Positions 1 through 8,337 of a stretch of DNA of 64,000 nt are shown piece after piece. The position numbers were made by a program, and so were the translations under genes. The stretch is taken from positions 1-64,000 of IMG/VR virus record IMGVR_UViG_3300037852_000415; one strand, written 5' to 3'. Under the pieces are notes generated by a model. It was given only the letters and a program-made list of their open reading frames with translations. It was not told the DNA's origin and did no database searches. The number at the start of each line of letters is the position of its first letter. Positions within the stretch are counted from its first letter, which is position 1. This DNA is from a virus.

Positions 1-234
1 CCGCCGTCTACGCCGCCGACGCCGCCAACGCCGCCGTCTACGCCGCCTACGCCGCCGACGCCGCCGACGCCGCCGACGCCGCCGACGCCGCCAACGCCGC
101 CGTCTACGCCGCCTACGCCGCCGACGCCGCCGACGCCGCCAACGCCGCCGTCTACGCCGCCGACGCCGCCGACGCCGCCAACGCCGCCGTCTACGCCGCC
201 GTCTACGCCGCCTACGCCGCCGTCTACGCCGCCG
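1..234 (+). repeat. Degenerate 9-base tandem repeat (coding)
   Basis: The stretch is built almost only of triplets GCC, GAC, AAC, TAC and GTC, giving 9-base units of the kind gccgccgac, gccgccaac and gccgcctac. A 12-base variant with gtctac recurs. The array continues off the left edge. It lies in frame inside the gene that ends at 299, so it is a coding repeat rather than an intergenic array. Confidence 0.9.
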
Positions 235-299
235 CGCGCGAGGAGATCAAGCGAGCTCTCATCGACGCCCTAGTCCGTATCTGCAAGGTGACCCCATGA
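3..299 (+). CDS. C-terminal part of Ala-rich AAX-repeat protein (5' end outside window)
   Basis: Reading from base 3 gives about 78 residues of Ala-Ala-Asp/Asn/Tyr and Ala-Val-Tyr units with no stop. A short non-repeat tail follows, ending AREEIKRALIDALVRICKVTP less its first residue pair, and a TGA at 297-299. Only this frame leads through the repeat to a stop that overlaps the next start codon (ATGA), the junction style used throughout the window. Similar Ala-Ala-X repeats close to a charged amphipathic tail are common in phage accessory proteins of unknown role. The tail looks like one helix. No function can be assigned, and the missing N-terminus may carry the informative domain. Confidence 0.75.
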   Translation, partial: AVYAADAANAAVYAAYAADAADAADAADAANAAVYAAYAADAADAANAAVYAADAADAANAAVYAAVYAAYAAVYAAAREEIKRALIDALVRICKVTP

Positions 300-1627
300 C
301 GACACTGACGCGCGCAAGTCTATCCCCGGACCAGGCCGACGCCTACGACGCTATCCTCGCTTGGCGCGACAACCCACCTATCAGCGGCTTCGGCGGACGC
401 GAAGGGCGTCAAACGCTCACCCTAGGGGGCTTTGCAGGAACCGGCAAGACGACGGTGCTTTCCGTCTTCGCCAAAGAGGCCGGCATCGCGCCTCTCGCGT
501 TCGTCGCCTTCACCGGCAAAGCCGCCAGCGTCTTAGGCAGAAAGATGAAGGCGTCCGGCGTCGACACAACGAACAAGCTCGTCTCCCCCAAAGACAGAGA
601 TGCCGGCAACTGGAGCAATAAGCCTTACTGCGGCACGATCCACTCCCTCATCTACCGCCCGTGCGACTGCATGACGCCGCGCGAGAAGGGGCAAGCGCCC
701 GTCGAGCGCCCGTGCAAGATCTGCTACGAGAAGCACTTCTGCAAGCGCTCAAGCTTGGACCGTGACTACGCGCTCATCGTCGTCGACGAGGCAAGCATGG
801 TTTCCGACGACATGCTCGACGACCTACTACACTTCGAGGTGCCGATTCTAGCCGTCGGCGACCACGGCCAGCTGCCCCCCGTCAGAGGCACCGGGAGTCT
901 GATGCGCAATCCCGAGATTCGCCTCGAAAAGATTCACCGGCAAGCCGAAGGTAACCCCATCATCGCTTTGAGCAAGGCGATTCGCGAGACGGGCGACTTC
1001 GATGCGCGCTTTGCCGACGGCACGAAGGTGCGCTTCGGCAGCTTGCGCGACATCAAACGGGAGGTGCAGTTGCACTTCAGTAGCAGCGCCGGGCAAGACT
1101 TGTTCGGCCGCGCCCTCATCTGCTACACGAACAAGCGCCGCGTGGGGCTCAATATGATGGCGCGCCAAACGCTGGGCTTGAAGGGGCCGCCGGTGAAGGG
1201 CGAGCAAGTCATCTGCCTGCGCAACATGCGCGACAAGGGTGTCTACAACGGCATGCGGGGGCGGCTCACGACAGCCTCGCTGCAAAGCGAGAAGGCGCCG
1301 TGGATCTACAGCGCTTCGATCGAGTTTCCCGACGAGGGGCTGAAGGCGCAGGGGTTCGACATGTGCGGAGCGCAGTACAATCGCGAAAAGACTTTCGACG
1401 ATGTCACCAACGCGCGCGAGGAAACGGGCATCGACGTCTACTCGTGGGATGGCTTGGGGGCGCTCTTCGACTTCGGCTACGCCATGACGTGCCATAAAAC
1501 CCAAGGGTCCGGCTTTTCCGACGTACTCGTAATCGCCGAAACCTACGGCATGCCTCTAGACACGGCCACAAGGTGGAAGTACACGGCCGTCACGAGGGCG
1601 GCGGAAAGACTGGTGGTGCTTAGATGA
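296..1627 (+). CDS. RecD-like superfamily 1B DNA helicase with Cys-rich insert
   Basis: A 443-residue ATP-dependent DNA helicase of the RecD/Dda type. Visible motifs are Walker A GFAGTGKTT near residues 45-53, Walker B VVDEAS near 161-166, motif III GDHGQLPP near 188, CHKTQGSGFS near 399 (motif V/UvrD_C_2 type) and YTAVTRA near 428 (motif VI). Between motifs I and II lies a Cys cluster (CDC, CKIC, HFC, about residues 122-150), probably a zinc-binding insert not usual in Dda. Family knowledge predicts 5'-3' translocation on single-stranded DNA during replication or recombination. The start overlaps the upstream stop by ATGA, and the stop overlaps the next start the same way, so it sits in an operon. 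Confidence 0.9.
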   Translation: MTTLTRASLSPDQADAYDAILAWRDNPPISGFGGREGRQTLTLGGFAGTGKTTVLSVFAKEAGIAPLAFVAFTGKAASVLGRKMKASGVDTTNKLVSPKDRDAGNWSNKPYCGTIHSLIYRPCDCMTPREKGQAPVERPCKICYEKHFCKRSSLDRDYALIVVDEASMVSDDMLDDLLHFEVPILAVGDHGQLPPVRGTGSLMRNPEIRLEKIHRQAEGNPIIALSKAIRETGDFDARFADGTKVRFGSLRDIKREVQLHFSSSAGQDLFGRALICYTNKRRVGLNMMARQTLGLKGPPVKGEQVICLRNMRDKGVYNGMRGRLTTASLQSEKAPWIYSASIEFPDEGLKAQGFDMCGAQYNREKTFDDVTNAREETGIDVYSWDGLGALFDFGYAMTCHKTQGSGFSDVLVIAETYGMPLDTATRWKYTAVTRAAERLVVLR

Positions 1628-1908
1628 AAAAGCTCAAAGACAAGCCGTACGTCTCCAACTACCCGCCCCTCGACGCGTGGCTGAAAGAGCACGACGGGCG
1701 CTGTAATTGGCAGCTGCCCCTCGGCGACCCCGATGAGCCCCGAGGCTACGTTGAGTGCTGGCAGGTCGGAAAGGGGCTCGCGCTCATCATCGTCCACGCC
1801 AAGCAACTCGGCTGGGAGCTCTACACGGCCCCCAATACGAATCGAATCGACGAAACACTCATAGACGCCGCGCTCAGGCTCGGCTTTCACAAGGAAGAAA
1901 AGCCATGA
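1624..1908 (+). CDS. Hypothetical protein, 94 aa
   Basis: A small soluble protein rich in Trp, Pro and charged residues, with no signal peptide or membrane segment and no motif I recognise. Its ATG overlaps the helicase stop (ATGA) and its stop overlaps the next ATG, so it is translationally coupled to the helicase. A role next to the helicase is possible but only from position. Confidence 0.75.
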   Translation: MKKLKDKPYVSNYPPLDAWLKEHDGRCNWQLPLGDPDEPRGYVECWQVGKGLALIIVHAKQLGWELYTAPNTNRIDETLIDAALRLGFHKEEKP

Positions 1909-2261
1909 TGTCTCCCGAAGTAATCCGCGACCTCGCCGACGACGCCGCCCGCAAAGCCGCGCGTCTCAACAAGCGCCCCTACGCCATCTTCGACGAGGCG
2001 GAACTGGCGCGCTTCGCAAAGCAGGGGAAGCTCCCCTTCCCCTTCATCGGCAGCTATCTGCCGCCCGGCTACGAGAAGTGCGGCGAGTGGTTCGTCGACG
2101 CCTCCGGCTTCGGCGCAGAAGACGAGCCCGCCATGACCCGACGCGCCGTCTTCGTCGAGCTCGAGGAGCACATGAAGCAGGGCAACCTATACTGCTACGC
2201 CATCACCGAGGCGGGGCAGTTTCAGGTCTACATCGGCATCTTCAGAAAGGTAAGCAAGTGA
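1905..2261 (+). CDS. Hypothetical protein, 118 aa
   Basis: The start is set at the ATG overlapping the previous stop; the open frame extends upstream but would overlap the neighbour fully. The N-terminal third is helical and charged, and the rest is mixed alpha/beta with several aromatic residues. No signal, membrane segment or known motif is seen. A GTG of the next gene overlaps its TGA. Confidence 0.7.
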   Translation: MMSPEVIRDLADDAARKAARLNKRPYAIFDEAELARFAKQGKLPFPFIGSYLPPGYEKCGEWFVDASGFGAEDEPAMTRRAVFVELEEHMKQGNLYCYAITEAGQFQVYIGIFRKVSK

Positions 2262-2626
2262 AACTCTCACTCATAGCTGCGCTATCGCTGGCGCTCGCGA
2301 GCGCTGCGTGCGGCGCGGCGCCTAGCGGGACGCCGGCACCGCAACCAAACCCGTGCGCGCCGGCACCCGACACTGGCATCTGTGAGCGCTACGTCGCAGC
2401 GTGCTCGGGGAAGTACCCGACGCAAGTCGAGATTCCCTCTAGCTGCCCGGAGGCGGATGTTGCCCGTATCTGCGGCGACACCGAGGCCGCTTTGCCGGAC
2501 CCGAGCGCGTCGACGGAGAACGTGTGCGCGGAGGACTACCCAAACTACTCCGCGCCATGGGCCTGGTGCTGTCGGGGCCTCGCCGTCGTCAACAAGGGGG
2601 CGCGCGGTGGCTACGAAGCTAACTAA
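2258..2626 (+). CDS. Small Cys-rich secreted lipoprotein
   Basis: A GTG start overlaps the previous TGA. The protein opens with a short basic-hydrophobic signal (KLSLIAALSLALASAACG) and a lipobox-like SAAC near residue 20, then a Pro-rich linker and a domain with several Cys (CERYVAACSG, SSCPEA, RICGD, WCCRG) that could be disulfide-bonded. Expected location is the envelope of the infected cell. It is one of three similar small lipoproteins in the window (also at 22426 and 24367), which may act in superinfection exclusion or lysis; that role is inference. Confidence 0.65.
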   Translation: MKLSLIAALSLALASAACGAAPSGTPAPQPNPCAPAPDTGICERYVAACSGKYPTQVEIPSSCPEADVARICGDTEAALPDPSASTENVCAEDYPNYSAPWAWCCRGLAVVNKGARGGYEAN

Positions 2627-2843
2627 AAACCAGCGCGCGCTTCTCGTACTTTTGCGAGAGCTTACCAGCGTAAACGCGATGAGCCTGTCCAACGTCGATA
2701 AGCGCATCGCGGCCGGCTTGCTGCACCGCAAAGAGCCGTTGGTCATAGCGGTTCCGTGGCATCAGTACGGCAACCCCTCCGGCCCGACGTACATGCTCAA
2801 TGACGCGGGGCGCGCCGCGATGAAAGAGGCGGGCGATGATTGA
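2607..2843 (+). CDS. Small winged-helix-like protein, 78 aa
   Basis: Starts at a GTG inside the last codons of the lipoprotein gene (20 base overlap). The N-terminus NQRALLVLLREL and a later region with a predicted recognition-type helix followed by a beta hairpin and the end TYMLNDAGRAAMKEA resemble compact winged-helix proteins. It could bind DNA, but no family match is certain. It is read only at a GTG, so the exact start is not secure. Confidence 0.5.
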   Translation: MATKLTKNQRALLVLLRELTSVNAMSLSNVDKRIAAGLLHRKEPLVIAVPWHQYGNPSGPTYMLNDAGRAAMKEAGDD

Positions 2844-3309
2844 CGACAAGCCGCAAGCGAAGCCTTTCGAGGTAGCCCCCGAGGAGGCAGCGCGTATCGC
2901 CGAGTGGCTCGCCACAAGAGGGGGCCTCGCAATCTGGCGCAGCGTCAACCTCAGTAACGCCGGGGCCACGTGGGGCACGCCGGTGAACCGCGCCGACGGC
3001 ACCCCGACGCCCGCGCCAAGTTGGGAGTGCGAGAAGACCCCGTCGCGCGTCATCACAAGCGAGGACGACATCCACGTAGTCACGCGCAAGGAGGTGAAAC
3101 GCTTCCGCGTTCGCATCCGCACCAGCACCAACGGTTTGATGACGAAGCTTCAACGGAGCAGCGCGAGCCACCTCGAAACGGTGCTTGCGAGCGTGTCGAA
3201 GAAAACGGGGTTGGAGCCCGCCTACCACTTCGACTACGACACCCAAGAAGCCGTCATCACCGTACCCTGCGACAGGGTGCCCCTGGCTACCTTCCTCAAG
3301 AGGCGCTGA
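2836..3309 (+). CDS. Hypothetical protein, 157 aa
   Basis: A soluble, charged protein without a signal peptide. The middle part is Pro/Thr-rich (about residues 45-70); the C-terminal half looks like an alternating beta/alpha domain. It overlaps its left neighbour by 8 bases. No recognisable family. Confidence 0.65.
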   Translation: MIDDKPQAKPFEVAPEEAARIAEWLATRGGLAIWRSVNLSNAGATWGTPVNRADGTPTPAPSWECEKTPSRVITSEDDIHVVTRKEVKRFRVRIRTSTNGLMTKLQRSSASHLETVLASVSKKTGLEPAYHFDYDTQEAVITVPCDRVPLATFLKRR

Positions 3310-3509
3310 TGAGACACAAAAGCTGCGCATGTATCCTGCGAGCGTTGCAGGCTGCGCTAGAGATTGCTACCGTTGACGCAGCTACGACGCCGCTAGCGTC
3401 AGACGGTACCTACATCACCCAAGGGCGTCGACCGAAGAGAGCCGAATCATGTCTACTACGTTTACCATCACACGTGAGCCCGTCAGCACTATCGTCGACA
3501 ACGTCCTGA
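3309..3509 (+). CDS. Possible small Cys-containing protein, 66 aa
   Basis: The ATG overlaps the TGA of the previous gene, as for most genes here. It begins MRHKSCACILRALQAALE. Its last 60 bases overlap the start of the better supported gene at 3449, which weakens it. It may be a real overlapping gene or an untranslated frame. Confidence 0.35.
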   Translation: MRHKSCACILRALQAALEIATVDAATTPLASDGTYITQGRRPKRAESCLLRLPSHVSPSALSSTTS

Positions 3510-3826
3510 TTTTGGGGAGAGACCCCCTTGGGCCGTTTGCGACGGAGGAAGACTTCGAGGCGTGGGTCGCGTACGTGAAGGTGCGCGTAGCCATCTTCAG
3601 CCAGCTTCGCATCAGAGTGGACGTGCGCAGCGTCAACGAGGCGAATCAACGCAATCTCATCGTCTGCCTCGCGAGCCTGAATGAGCTCGTCATCCACGAC
3701 GCGCTTCAGCGCATCCATCACCAATGGATGGCCCTCGGCGCCCCCCGAGCAGAGCTCGAGGACGTCGACGATGATGACTTGTACGAAAAGCCGACTATCC
3801 CCAGCATCAAGGCACCCGCTGCATGA
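3449..3826 (+). CDS. Hypothetical protein, 125 aa
   Basis: A soluble protein with an N-terminal beta-rich part and a long helical middle, ending in an acidic stretch (EDVDDDD near residue 102) and a Pro-rich tail. Its stop overlaps the next ATG. No known family. Confidence 0.7.
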   Translation: MSTTFTITREPVSTIVDNVLILGRDPLGPFATEEDFEAWVAYVKVRVAIFSQLRIRVDVRSVNEANQRNLIVCLASLNELVIHDALQRIHHQWMALGAPRAELEDVDDDDLYEKPTIPSIKAPAA

Positions 3827-4128
3827 AGCCAAACAAGCGCTCGACTATCTCCGCCTCCTCTTTCGACGAGGAGCCACCCGCCACCGTGCCGGAGCCGGTG
3901 ACGTGTAAGGTGTGTAAGGGCGAGAAGATCGAGCGCTTGCCGCCGACGGATGCCGCTGACTACCGCGCGGTGCGCTGCACGCACTGCGATGGTACTGGCC
4001 TCGAGCCCCCGGAAGACGGCCCCCCGACACCGCGGGTGGACGTCAGCGCAAAAGCAGTAGGCAAGAGCGGCGAACGCCGCAAGATGCAGCAACGACTACC
4101 GCCGCCTAAGAAGAGGAGAGACGACTAA
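3823..4128 (+). CDS. DnaJ-type zinc-finger-like small protein
   Basis: Contains two CxxC pairs spaced as in a DnaJ central zinc repeat: CKVCKG near residue 28 and CTHCDGTG near residue 54. The G after each pair also fits. The tail is strongly basic (RKMQQRLPPPKKRRDD). Probably binds one zinc ion; partner and role are unknown. Coupled to both neighbours by stop-start overlaps. Confidence 0.7.
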   Translation: MKPNKRSTISASSFDEEPPATVPEPVTCKVCKGEKIERLPPTDAADYRAVRCTHCDGTGLEPPEDGPPTPRVDVSAKAVGKSGERRKMQQRLPPPKKRRDD

Positions 4129-4508
4129 TGAATCCGCGAGACAATACGAAGAAGCCCGAAGGCAAGAAAGACACGACTGCGCCGAAGGCGAAGAAGGGGC
4201 GCGTCATCAACCGGGGGCACAACCCCTCGCGCACCTACTTCTCCAACGCCGCCACGATGGCGAGCGTTGACAAGGGCAGCCACAATCCGCATCATCGGGG
4301 CGATGCGGGCTGGGGCGTAGCCAAGCGCGAGCCCCGCTTCGCTATCTTCCGCTACGAGTACGGCACCGACAAGAACGGTACGAAGAAACTCATGCTCCTC
4401 GCCGTCCTGCGCGACGCTGTCGTGTCGCGCAAACAGCAAGAGGCGTTTCAAGTCGACTCCGACGGGCGCTCAGCGCGCGCCGCCGAAGCGCCGAAAGAGG
4501 GGAAGTGA
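4128..4508 (+). CDS. Hypothetical basic protein, 126 aa
   Basis: The first 30 residues are Lys/Arg-rich and probably disordered. A Gly/His-rich middle and a beta-rich segment (RFAIFRYEYGTDKNG) follow. No signal or family motif. Start shares one base with the previous stop. Confidence 0.65.
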   Translation: MNPRDNTKKPEGKKDTTAPKAKKGRVINRGHNPSRTYFSNAATMASVDKGSHNPHHRGDAGWGVAKREPRFAIFRYEYGTDKNGTKKLMLLAVLRDAVVSRKQQEAFQVDSDGRSARAAEAPKEGK

Positions 4509-4801
4509 TGCGCCTCAGCGCCAATAGCGGGGGATTGAATCCACACAAGCAGTGCGCCTGCTGCGCCGTCAATGAGGACCCTCCCCCGGAGCACGGGGAT
4601 GCCGTCGTTCTCACGCTCATCTTCGCCGAAGTCGAGGGCAACACCGACAGCATCAAGAATTCACTGTGTGAACGGCACAAGAAGTACCTCGAAGGGGGCA
4701 CGACGCTCGCTTCGATGGTGCAAGACGGGGCCGACGAGTCTATCGTCAACAAACTGGTGGAGTCGTACCTCGGCGGCGCACCGGAAAGCGAGGAGTCGTG
4801 A
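4508..4801 (+). CDS. Small Cys-containing protein, 97 aa
   Basis: ATG overlaps the previous TGA; an in-frame GTG one codon upstream is an alternative. Has a CACC pair near residue 17 and a CERHKKYL near residue 54, which together could form a small zinc site. The C-terminal third is acidic and helical. No family recognised. Confidence 0.65.
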   Translation: MRLSANSGGLNPHKQCACCAVNEDPPPEHGDAVVLTLIFAEVEGNTDSIKNSLCERHKKYLEGGTTLASMVQDGADESIVNKLVESYLGGAPESEES

Positions 4802-5055
4802 GAAAGACCTACGTGCGCAAGAAGCAGCCGCTAATCGCTCTCGTCCGCGAATTGCAGGAAGCGAATCGAGACCTGCGCGGCAAACTGGGGGATGCCAATC
4901 AAGCGCGCATGGCGCTTCAAGGGGCGCTGGATGCCACCGACGAGGCTGTGAAGGCGCCGCTCGGCGCTATCTTCGCCATCGCTAGAAGTCAGAGGGGGGA
5001 GCTGTGGCAAGTCGTCGGCGACCTCGCCGGGGAGACGCTGGAAAAGTTCGAATGA
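4798..5055 (+). CDS. Small coiled-coil protein, 85 aa
   Basis: GTG start overlapping the previous TGA. The N-terminus is basic (RKTYVRKKQP), followed by about 40 residues with heptad-like Leu/Ala spacing, so a coiled coil is likely. The end is acidic. No known family. Confidence 0.6.
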   Translation: MRKTYVRKKQPLIALVRELQEANRDLRGKLGDANQARMALQGALDATDEAVKAPLGAIFAIARSQRGELWQVVGDLAGETLEKFE

Positions 5056-5237
5056 TTACGTTCAAGGAGATGCGTAAGTGTGTACGGCGATACGGATGCA
5101 TAGTTCTCAAGGACGGCACCGACGTGGTCGCGATCGACTTCACACTTGAGGAGCTGGACAACCTGTTCGCTCTGGCTGGTATCTCGGTAGACGACGATAC
5201 GGATATGGAAGACGGGGATGTCGGCCCGTCCGCATAA
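5052..5237 (+). CDS. Hypothetical acidic protein, 61 aa
   Basis: ATG overlaps the previous TGA. Short alpha/beta protein with a very acidic C-terminal end (DDDTDMEDGD). No known family. It is the last gene before the SNF2 helicase and is separated from it by a gap carrying a ribosome binding site. Confidence 0.6.
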   Translation: MITFKEMRKCVRRYGCIVLKDGTDVVAIDFTLEELDNLFALAGISVDDDTDMEDGDVGPSA

Positions 5238-5254
5238 CTGGGGAGAAGAAAAAC

Positions 5255-7096
5255 ATGAGCATGCGCATCCGCGACTACGGCGGGGGCGAGTGGGCTATCG
5301 AAAGTGACGCTTTCAGCCCCGCGCTCTTGAAAGAGGCGCGCGCGACGCCCGGATTGATATTCGATAGGGAGCGCCGTGTATGGGTTGGCTATCGAGACGC
5401 CGTAGCCGTCGCCACGGCGCGCCTCCGCGCCAAGGGGCTCAGGCTACAAGGCGATGTCGAGAGGATTCCACTCAACTCGCCGACGCGCGTGCAGCCTAGC
5501 TACGAGTCGTCCCGCGACTTCCAGAAGACCGCCATCGACTTCCTCGTCACACACGCCGACGAGGGCGCGCTTCTCGCCGATGACTTGGGCCTCGGCAAGA
5601 CGCACTCCGCCCTCCGCGCCGCGCGCGCCTTCAAGGAGCCGACGCTTGTAGTCTGCCCGGCGTTCGTCACGGGCATCTGGGGCGACGACGAAACTTCGGA
5701 AGTACGCAAGTGGTGGCGTGACGCTTGGCCCCCGCGCGTACTCGAGGGCATCAAGGCTGGTCCTTGGTATGTGGTGCGTGAGCAAGAGTACGATGAACTG
5801 ACGTGCGCTACGCCGCGTACTTGGTACTGGCGGGGGAACGAGTCGCTGTCGGGGCAGTGGGTGACGAAAGAGAAAGACGCGACACTCTTCTGTGCACAAG
5901 CGGACGCCGAAGACTTCATCGTACGCAAGTGGGGCCCCGGAGAGCGCGAGCGTCTCGCCCCGCAGGTGGTGCCTGCTCCGGTGGCGGCGCAACCGCTCAC
6001 TATCTGTAACTACTCTATCCTGTACGCCTGGGCGCCGCATCTCATCGGCGTCGTCAAGACGCTCATCTGCGACGAAGCGCACTTCATCAGCAACGCGAAG
6101 AGCGGTAGGAGCAAGGCGATGGCGAGTATCGCGGCTGCCTGCGCGCACAGGATTGCGCTGACAGGCACGCCTTTGACGAACCGCCCGCGAGACTTGCACA
6201 ACCTCGTCGACACTATCTCCCCCGGAAGGTTCGGGGGCTTCGTCTCCTACGGCATCCGCTACGCCAACGGACGAAAAGAGGAGATATCCGTCAAGGGCAT
6301 CCCTCGCGCGGTGTGGCGCTTCGACGGCGCGACGAATCTCGAGGAGCTGAATCAGCGCCTCTCGTACTTCATGCTTCGGCGCACGAAAAGCGAAGTCTCT
6401 TTGCAACTGCCGCCTCGTACGCTGCAGACGCTCCTCATTGACGTCAAGAAGAGCTACATCGCGGCGCCTAAGAGTATCATCAACGCCACGCGCGTTAGCG
6501 AGAAGGCGCTGAGGCGCGCGCTAGACTTAGCTGCCGACGGGAAGCTCCCGACGATTGTTGATATGGCAACAAGCCACGTTGAGGCGGGGCACAACGTTGT
6601 CGTCTTCTGCTGGCGCCGGAGCGTATGCGAATACTTGGCGCAGGCGCTCTCGCGCGTGCTGGAGCTTCCGGCGCGCGTCAACTTCATTCACGGCGGCGTC
6701 AGCTTGAAAGAACGACAGCGGCGCATAGCCTCGGATTGGCGCGTGCTTGTTGCCAACATCGACGTTACCGCAGGCGGCATATCGCTGACGCGCGCCGACG
6801 TGGGGCTCTATGCGGAATTGACGTGGGAGCCGCACGAGATTCTACAGACGATGGGGCGGCTACACCGCCCCGGGCAAACGGAGCCGACTCTATTCCAGTT
6901 CCCACTCGCACGCGGCGCCGTAGACGAGCTTCTCGCCAAGAGTCTCATCAGCAAACTCGAGGTGTTCGAGAAAGTCATCGGCAAAGTCGACGAGAAGCTG
7001 GGCGCCAGCCTAGATTCGACGCGCGAGAAGGACACTAAGGCGCAGTTGAAGAGCCTCTACGAGAGGCTGAAGAAACAACAGGAGGCAGAGGCATGA
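5255..7096 (+). CDS. SNF2-family DNA translocase/helicase
   Basis: A 613-residue superfamily 2 ATPase. Motif I DDLGLGKT is near residue 109, motif II DEAH near 273, motif III ALTGTPLTN near 302 and RRTK near 375. The C-terminal lobe has NFIHGGVSLKERQ and the arginine-finger region GRLHRPGQ near 534. This is the SMARCAL1/RadD-like phage form, without extra chromatin domains. Family knowledge predicts ATP-driven translocation on double-stranded DNA, for example fork remodelling or annealing. An insertion of about 80 residues with several Trp lies between motifs I and II. A GGGGAGAAG ribosome site precedes the ATG, so this gene is not simply coupled to the one upstream. Confidence 0.92.
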   Translation: MSMRIRDYGGGEWAIESDAFSPALLKEARATPGLIFDRERRVWVGYRDAVAVATARLRAKGLRLQGDVERIPLNSPTRVQPSYESSRDFQKTAIDFLVTHADEGALLADDLGLGKTHSALRAARAFKEPTLVVCPAFVTGIWGDDETSEVRKWWRDAWPPRVLEGIKAGPWYVVREQEYDELTCATPRTWYWRGNESLSGQWVTKEKDATLFCAQADAEDFIVRKWGPGERERLAPQVVPAPVAAQPLTICNYSILYAWAPHLIGVVKTLICDEAHFISNAKSGRSKAMASIAAACAHRIALTGTPLTNRPRDLHNLVDTISPGRFGGFVSYGIRYANGRKEEISVKGIPRAVWRFDGATNLEELNQRLSYFMLRRTKSEVSLQLPPRTLQTLLIDVKKSYIAAPKSIINATRVSEKALRRALDLAADGKLPTIVDMATSHVEAGHNVVVFCWRRSVCEYLAQALSRVLELPARVNFIHGGVSLKERQRRIASDWRVLVANIDVTAGGISLTRADVGLYAELTWEPHEILQTMGRLHRPGQTEPTLFQFPLARGAVDELLAKSLISKLEVFEKVIGKVDEKLGASLDSTREKDTKAQLKSLYERLKKQQEAEA

Positions 7097-7404
7097 AGAA
7101 GAAAGCTACCGTGCTCGAAGTGCTGCGCGAAGCCCGCGCCCTCATCCGCCAAGGGTGGACCAAGAACGCGGCACAAAAGAGATTGCCTAACGGCAAGATT
7201 CTGTACTGCATCGTAGGCGCTTTGGGCCGCGTGCCGGGGGCTACCGGTGTCACGTACGAGTTGGCTAAGTACGAACTAGAGTGCGCCGGCAACATCCCCA
7301 GTGTCATTGGCTTCAACGACGCCCATAAGACCACCAAGCGTCAGGTGCTCGCGCTCTTCGACAAGACAATCAAGCGGCTCATTAGGGTAGGTAAGAAGGC
7401 ATGA
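7093..7404 (+). CDS. DUF6197-like protein
   Basis: The pattern LREARALIRQGW, YCIVGALG and VIGFNDAHKTTKRQVLALFDK fits the small DUF6197 family found in phages and actinobacteria, whose function is unknown. Length (103 aa) fits. ATG overlaps the helicase stop, and the next ATG overlaps its stop. Confidence 0.6.
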   Translation: MKKKATVLEVLREARALIRQGWTKNAAQKRLPNGKILYCIVGALGRVPGATGVTYELAKYELECAGNIPSVIGFNDAHKTTKRQVLALFDKTIKRLIRVGKKA

Positions 7405-7781
7405 ACCAGCACTCCAACGGCAAGTTAGCCTACAGCCTCGGCGACATCGCCGACATCACCGCTAGCCTCAAGAAGGCTCGCGACGGCTCGACGCTGCCCG
7501 AAGTCTTCGAAGGCCTCGACGGCCCCGCCATTAGGCGCTGTCTCATCGCGCTCGGCGTCATCAGGCCGGGCACCCTCGACGACCCGACTCCGCAGCGTTT
7601 TCTAGAAGAGGGCGCGGCGCTGCGCCGACGCGTCTACGATCCGAAGGGCAAGACGTCAGCCTCCGCCGGCTACACCGGGCAGAAGAAGGTGTGGCGCGCG
7701 CCCCCGACTTTGCGTGTCGACCACTGGGGGCAGCGAGAGGCGCGCCGCGTGATTGCGCGAGACAACGGGCAGGCGTCGTAA
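7401..7781 (+). CDS. Hypothetical protein, 126 aa
   Basis: Mainly helical, charged protein with a Pro/Thr-containing loop in the middle and a basic C-terminal half. No signal, membrane segment or recognised motif. Last gene of the first operon: a promoter-like box follows its stop. Confidence 0.65.
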   Translation: MNQHSNGKLAYSLGDIADITASLKKARDGSTLPEVFEGLDGPAIRRCLIALGVIRPGTLDDPTPQRFLEEGAALRRRVYDPKGKTSASAGYTGQKKVWRAPPTLRVDHWGQREARRVIARDNGQAS

Positions 7782-7783
7782 GC

Positions 7784-7793
7784 GCGCTATACT
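7784..7793 (+). promoter_or_regulatory. Extended -10 promoter, leaderless geometry
   Basis: gcgcTATACT with 7 bases to the ATG at 7801. No -35 box and no Shine-Dalgarno sequence are seen. Transcription would begin at or next to the start codon. Confidence 0.55.
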
Positions 7794-7800
7794 AAAACCC

Positions 7801-8337
7801 ATGCCGCTCGCACCTCTCTATATCGGCGAAGTCGTCCATCACACCAAGCAGGGCAAGTGCCATTGGCACCCCGACGGCGCTGTCTACAGATACGCCCCCG
7901 CGCCAGCGAGCGCGCGTGAGATTGAAGACTTCGGCGCCGGTGACACCGAGGCAGTCCGTATCTTCGTCGGCTTCAACGTTGGCGGCACGCCGACACACAC
8001 GTTGAGTCAAGTTGCTGACGCCGTCTACGAGATTCGCAAGCGCCAAGGTGCCTCGGGCGACGCCAGCTTGCTGCTCCAAAGGGGTATCTACGAAAGCGAC
8101 GGGGAGCGTGTCGACGAAGACAGCGCACAGATCGTCATCCTCAACTTGAGTGGGGAGAAGAATTTCACGGCGCATATGCTCGCCTTAGCCGAGCGCCTGC
8201 GCGAACAGCTAAGCCAAGAGCGCGTCATCGTCGAGATGCAGAAGGGGGGCGTCGTGCAGCATGTCTACAGCGCTACGGACCCCGCCGTCATCGAGAGAGA
8301 GCGCCAGAAAGCCGGCGAGAAAGCCGGTGATGGATGA
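7801..8337 (+). CDS. Hypothetical protein, 178 aa
   Basis: The start at 7801 is chosen because a TATACT box lies 7 bases upstream. An open extension to 7753 would overlap the previous gene and put Arg/Lys-rich residues in front. The N-terminal half is beta-rich with several His and Tyr; the C-terminal half is helical and charged. No known family. Its stop overlaps the next ATG. Confidence 0.65.
   Translation: MPLAPLYIGEVVHHTKQGKCHWHPDGAVYRYAPAPASAREIEDFGAGDTEAVRIFVGFNVGGTPTHTLSQVADAVYEIRKRQGASGDASLLLQRGIYESDGERVDEDSAQIVILNLSGEKNFTAHMLALAERLREQLSQERVIVEMQKGGVVQHVYSATDPAVIERERQKAGEKAGDG

Noticed and set aside
1-234. CRISPR-like or intergenic satellite array
   Set aside because: Units are 9-12 bases without spacers and lie in an open frame leading to a normal stop.
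848-1504. Large minus-strand open frame opposite the helicase
   Set aside because: It is a shadow frame of a GC-rich gene whose helicase motifs are intact on the + strand; no start signal or domain.
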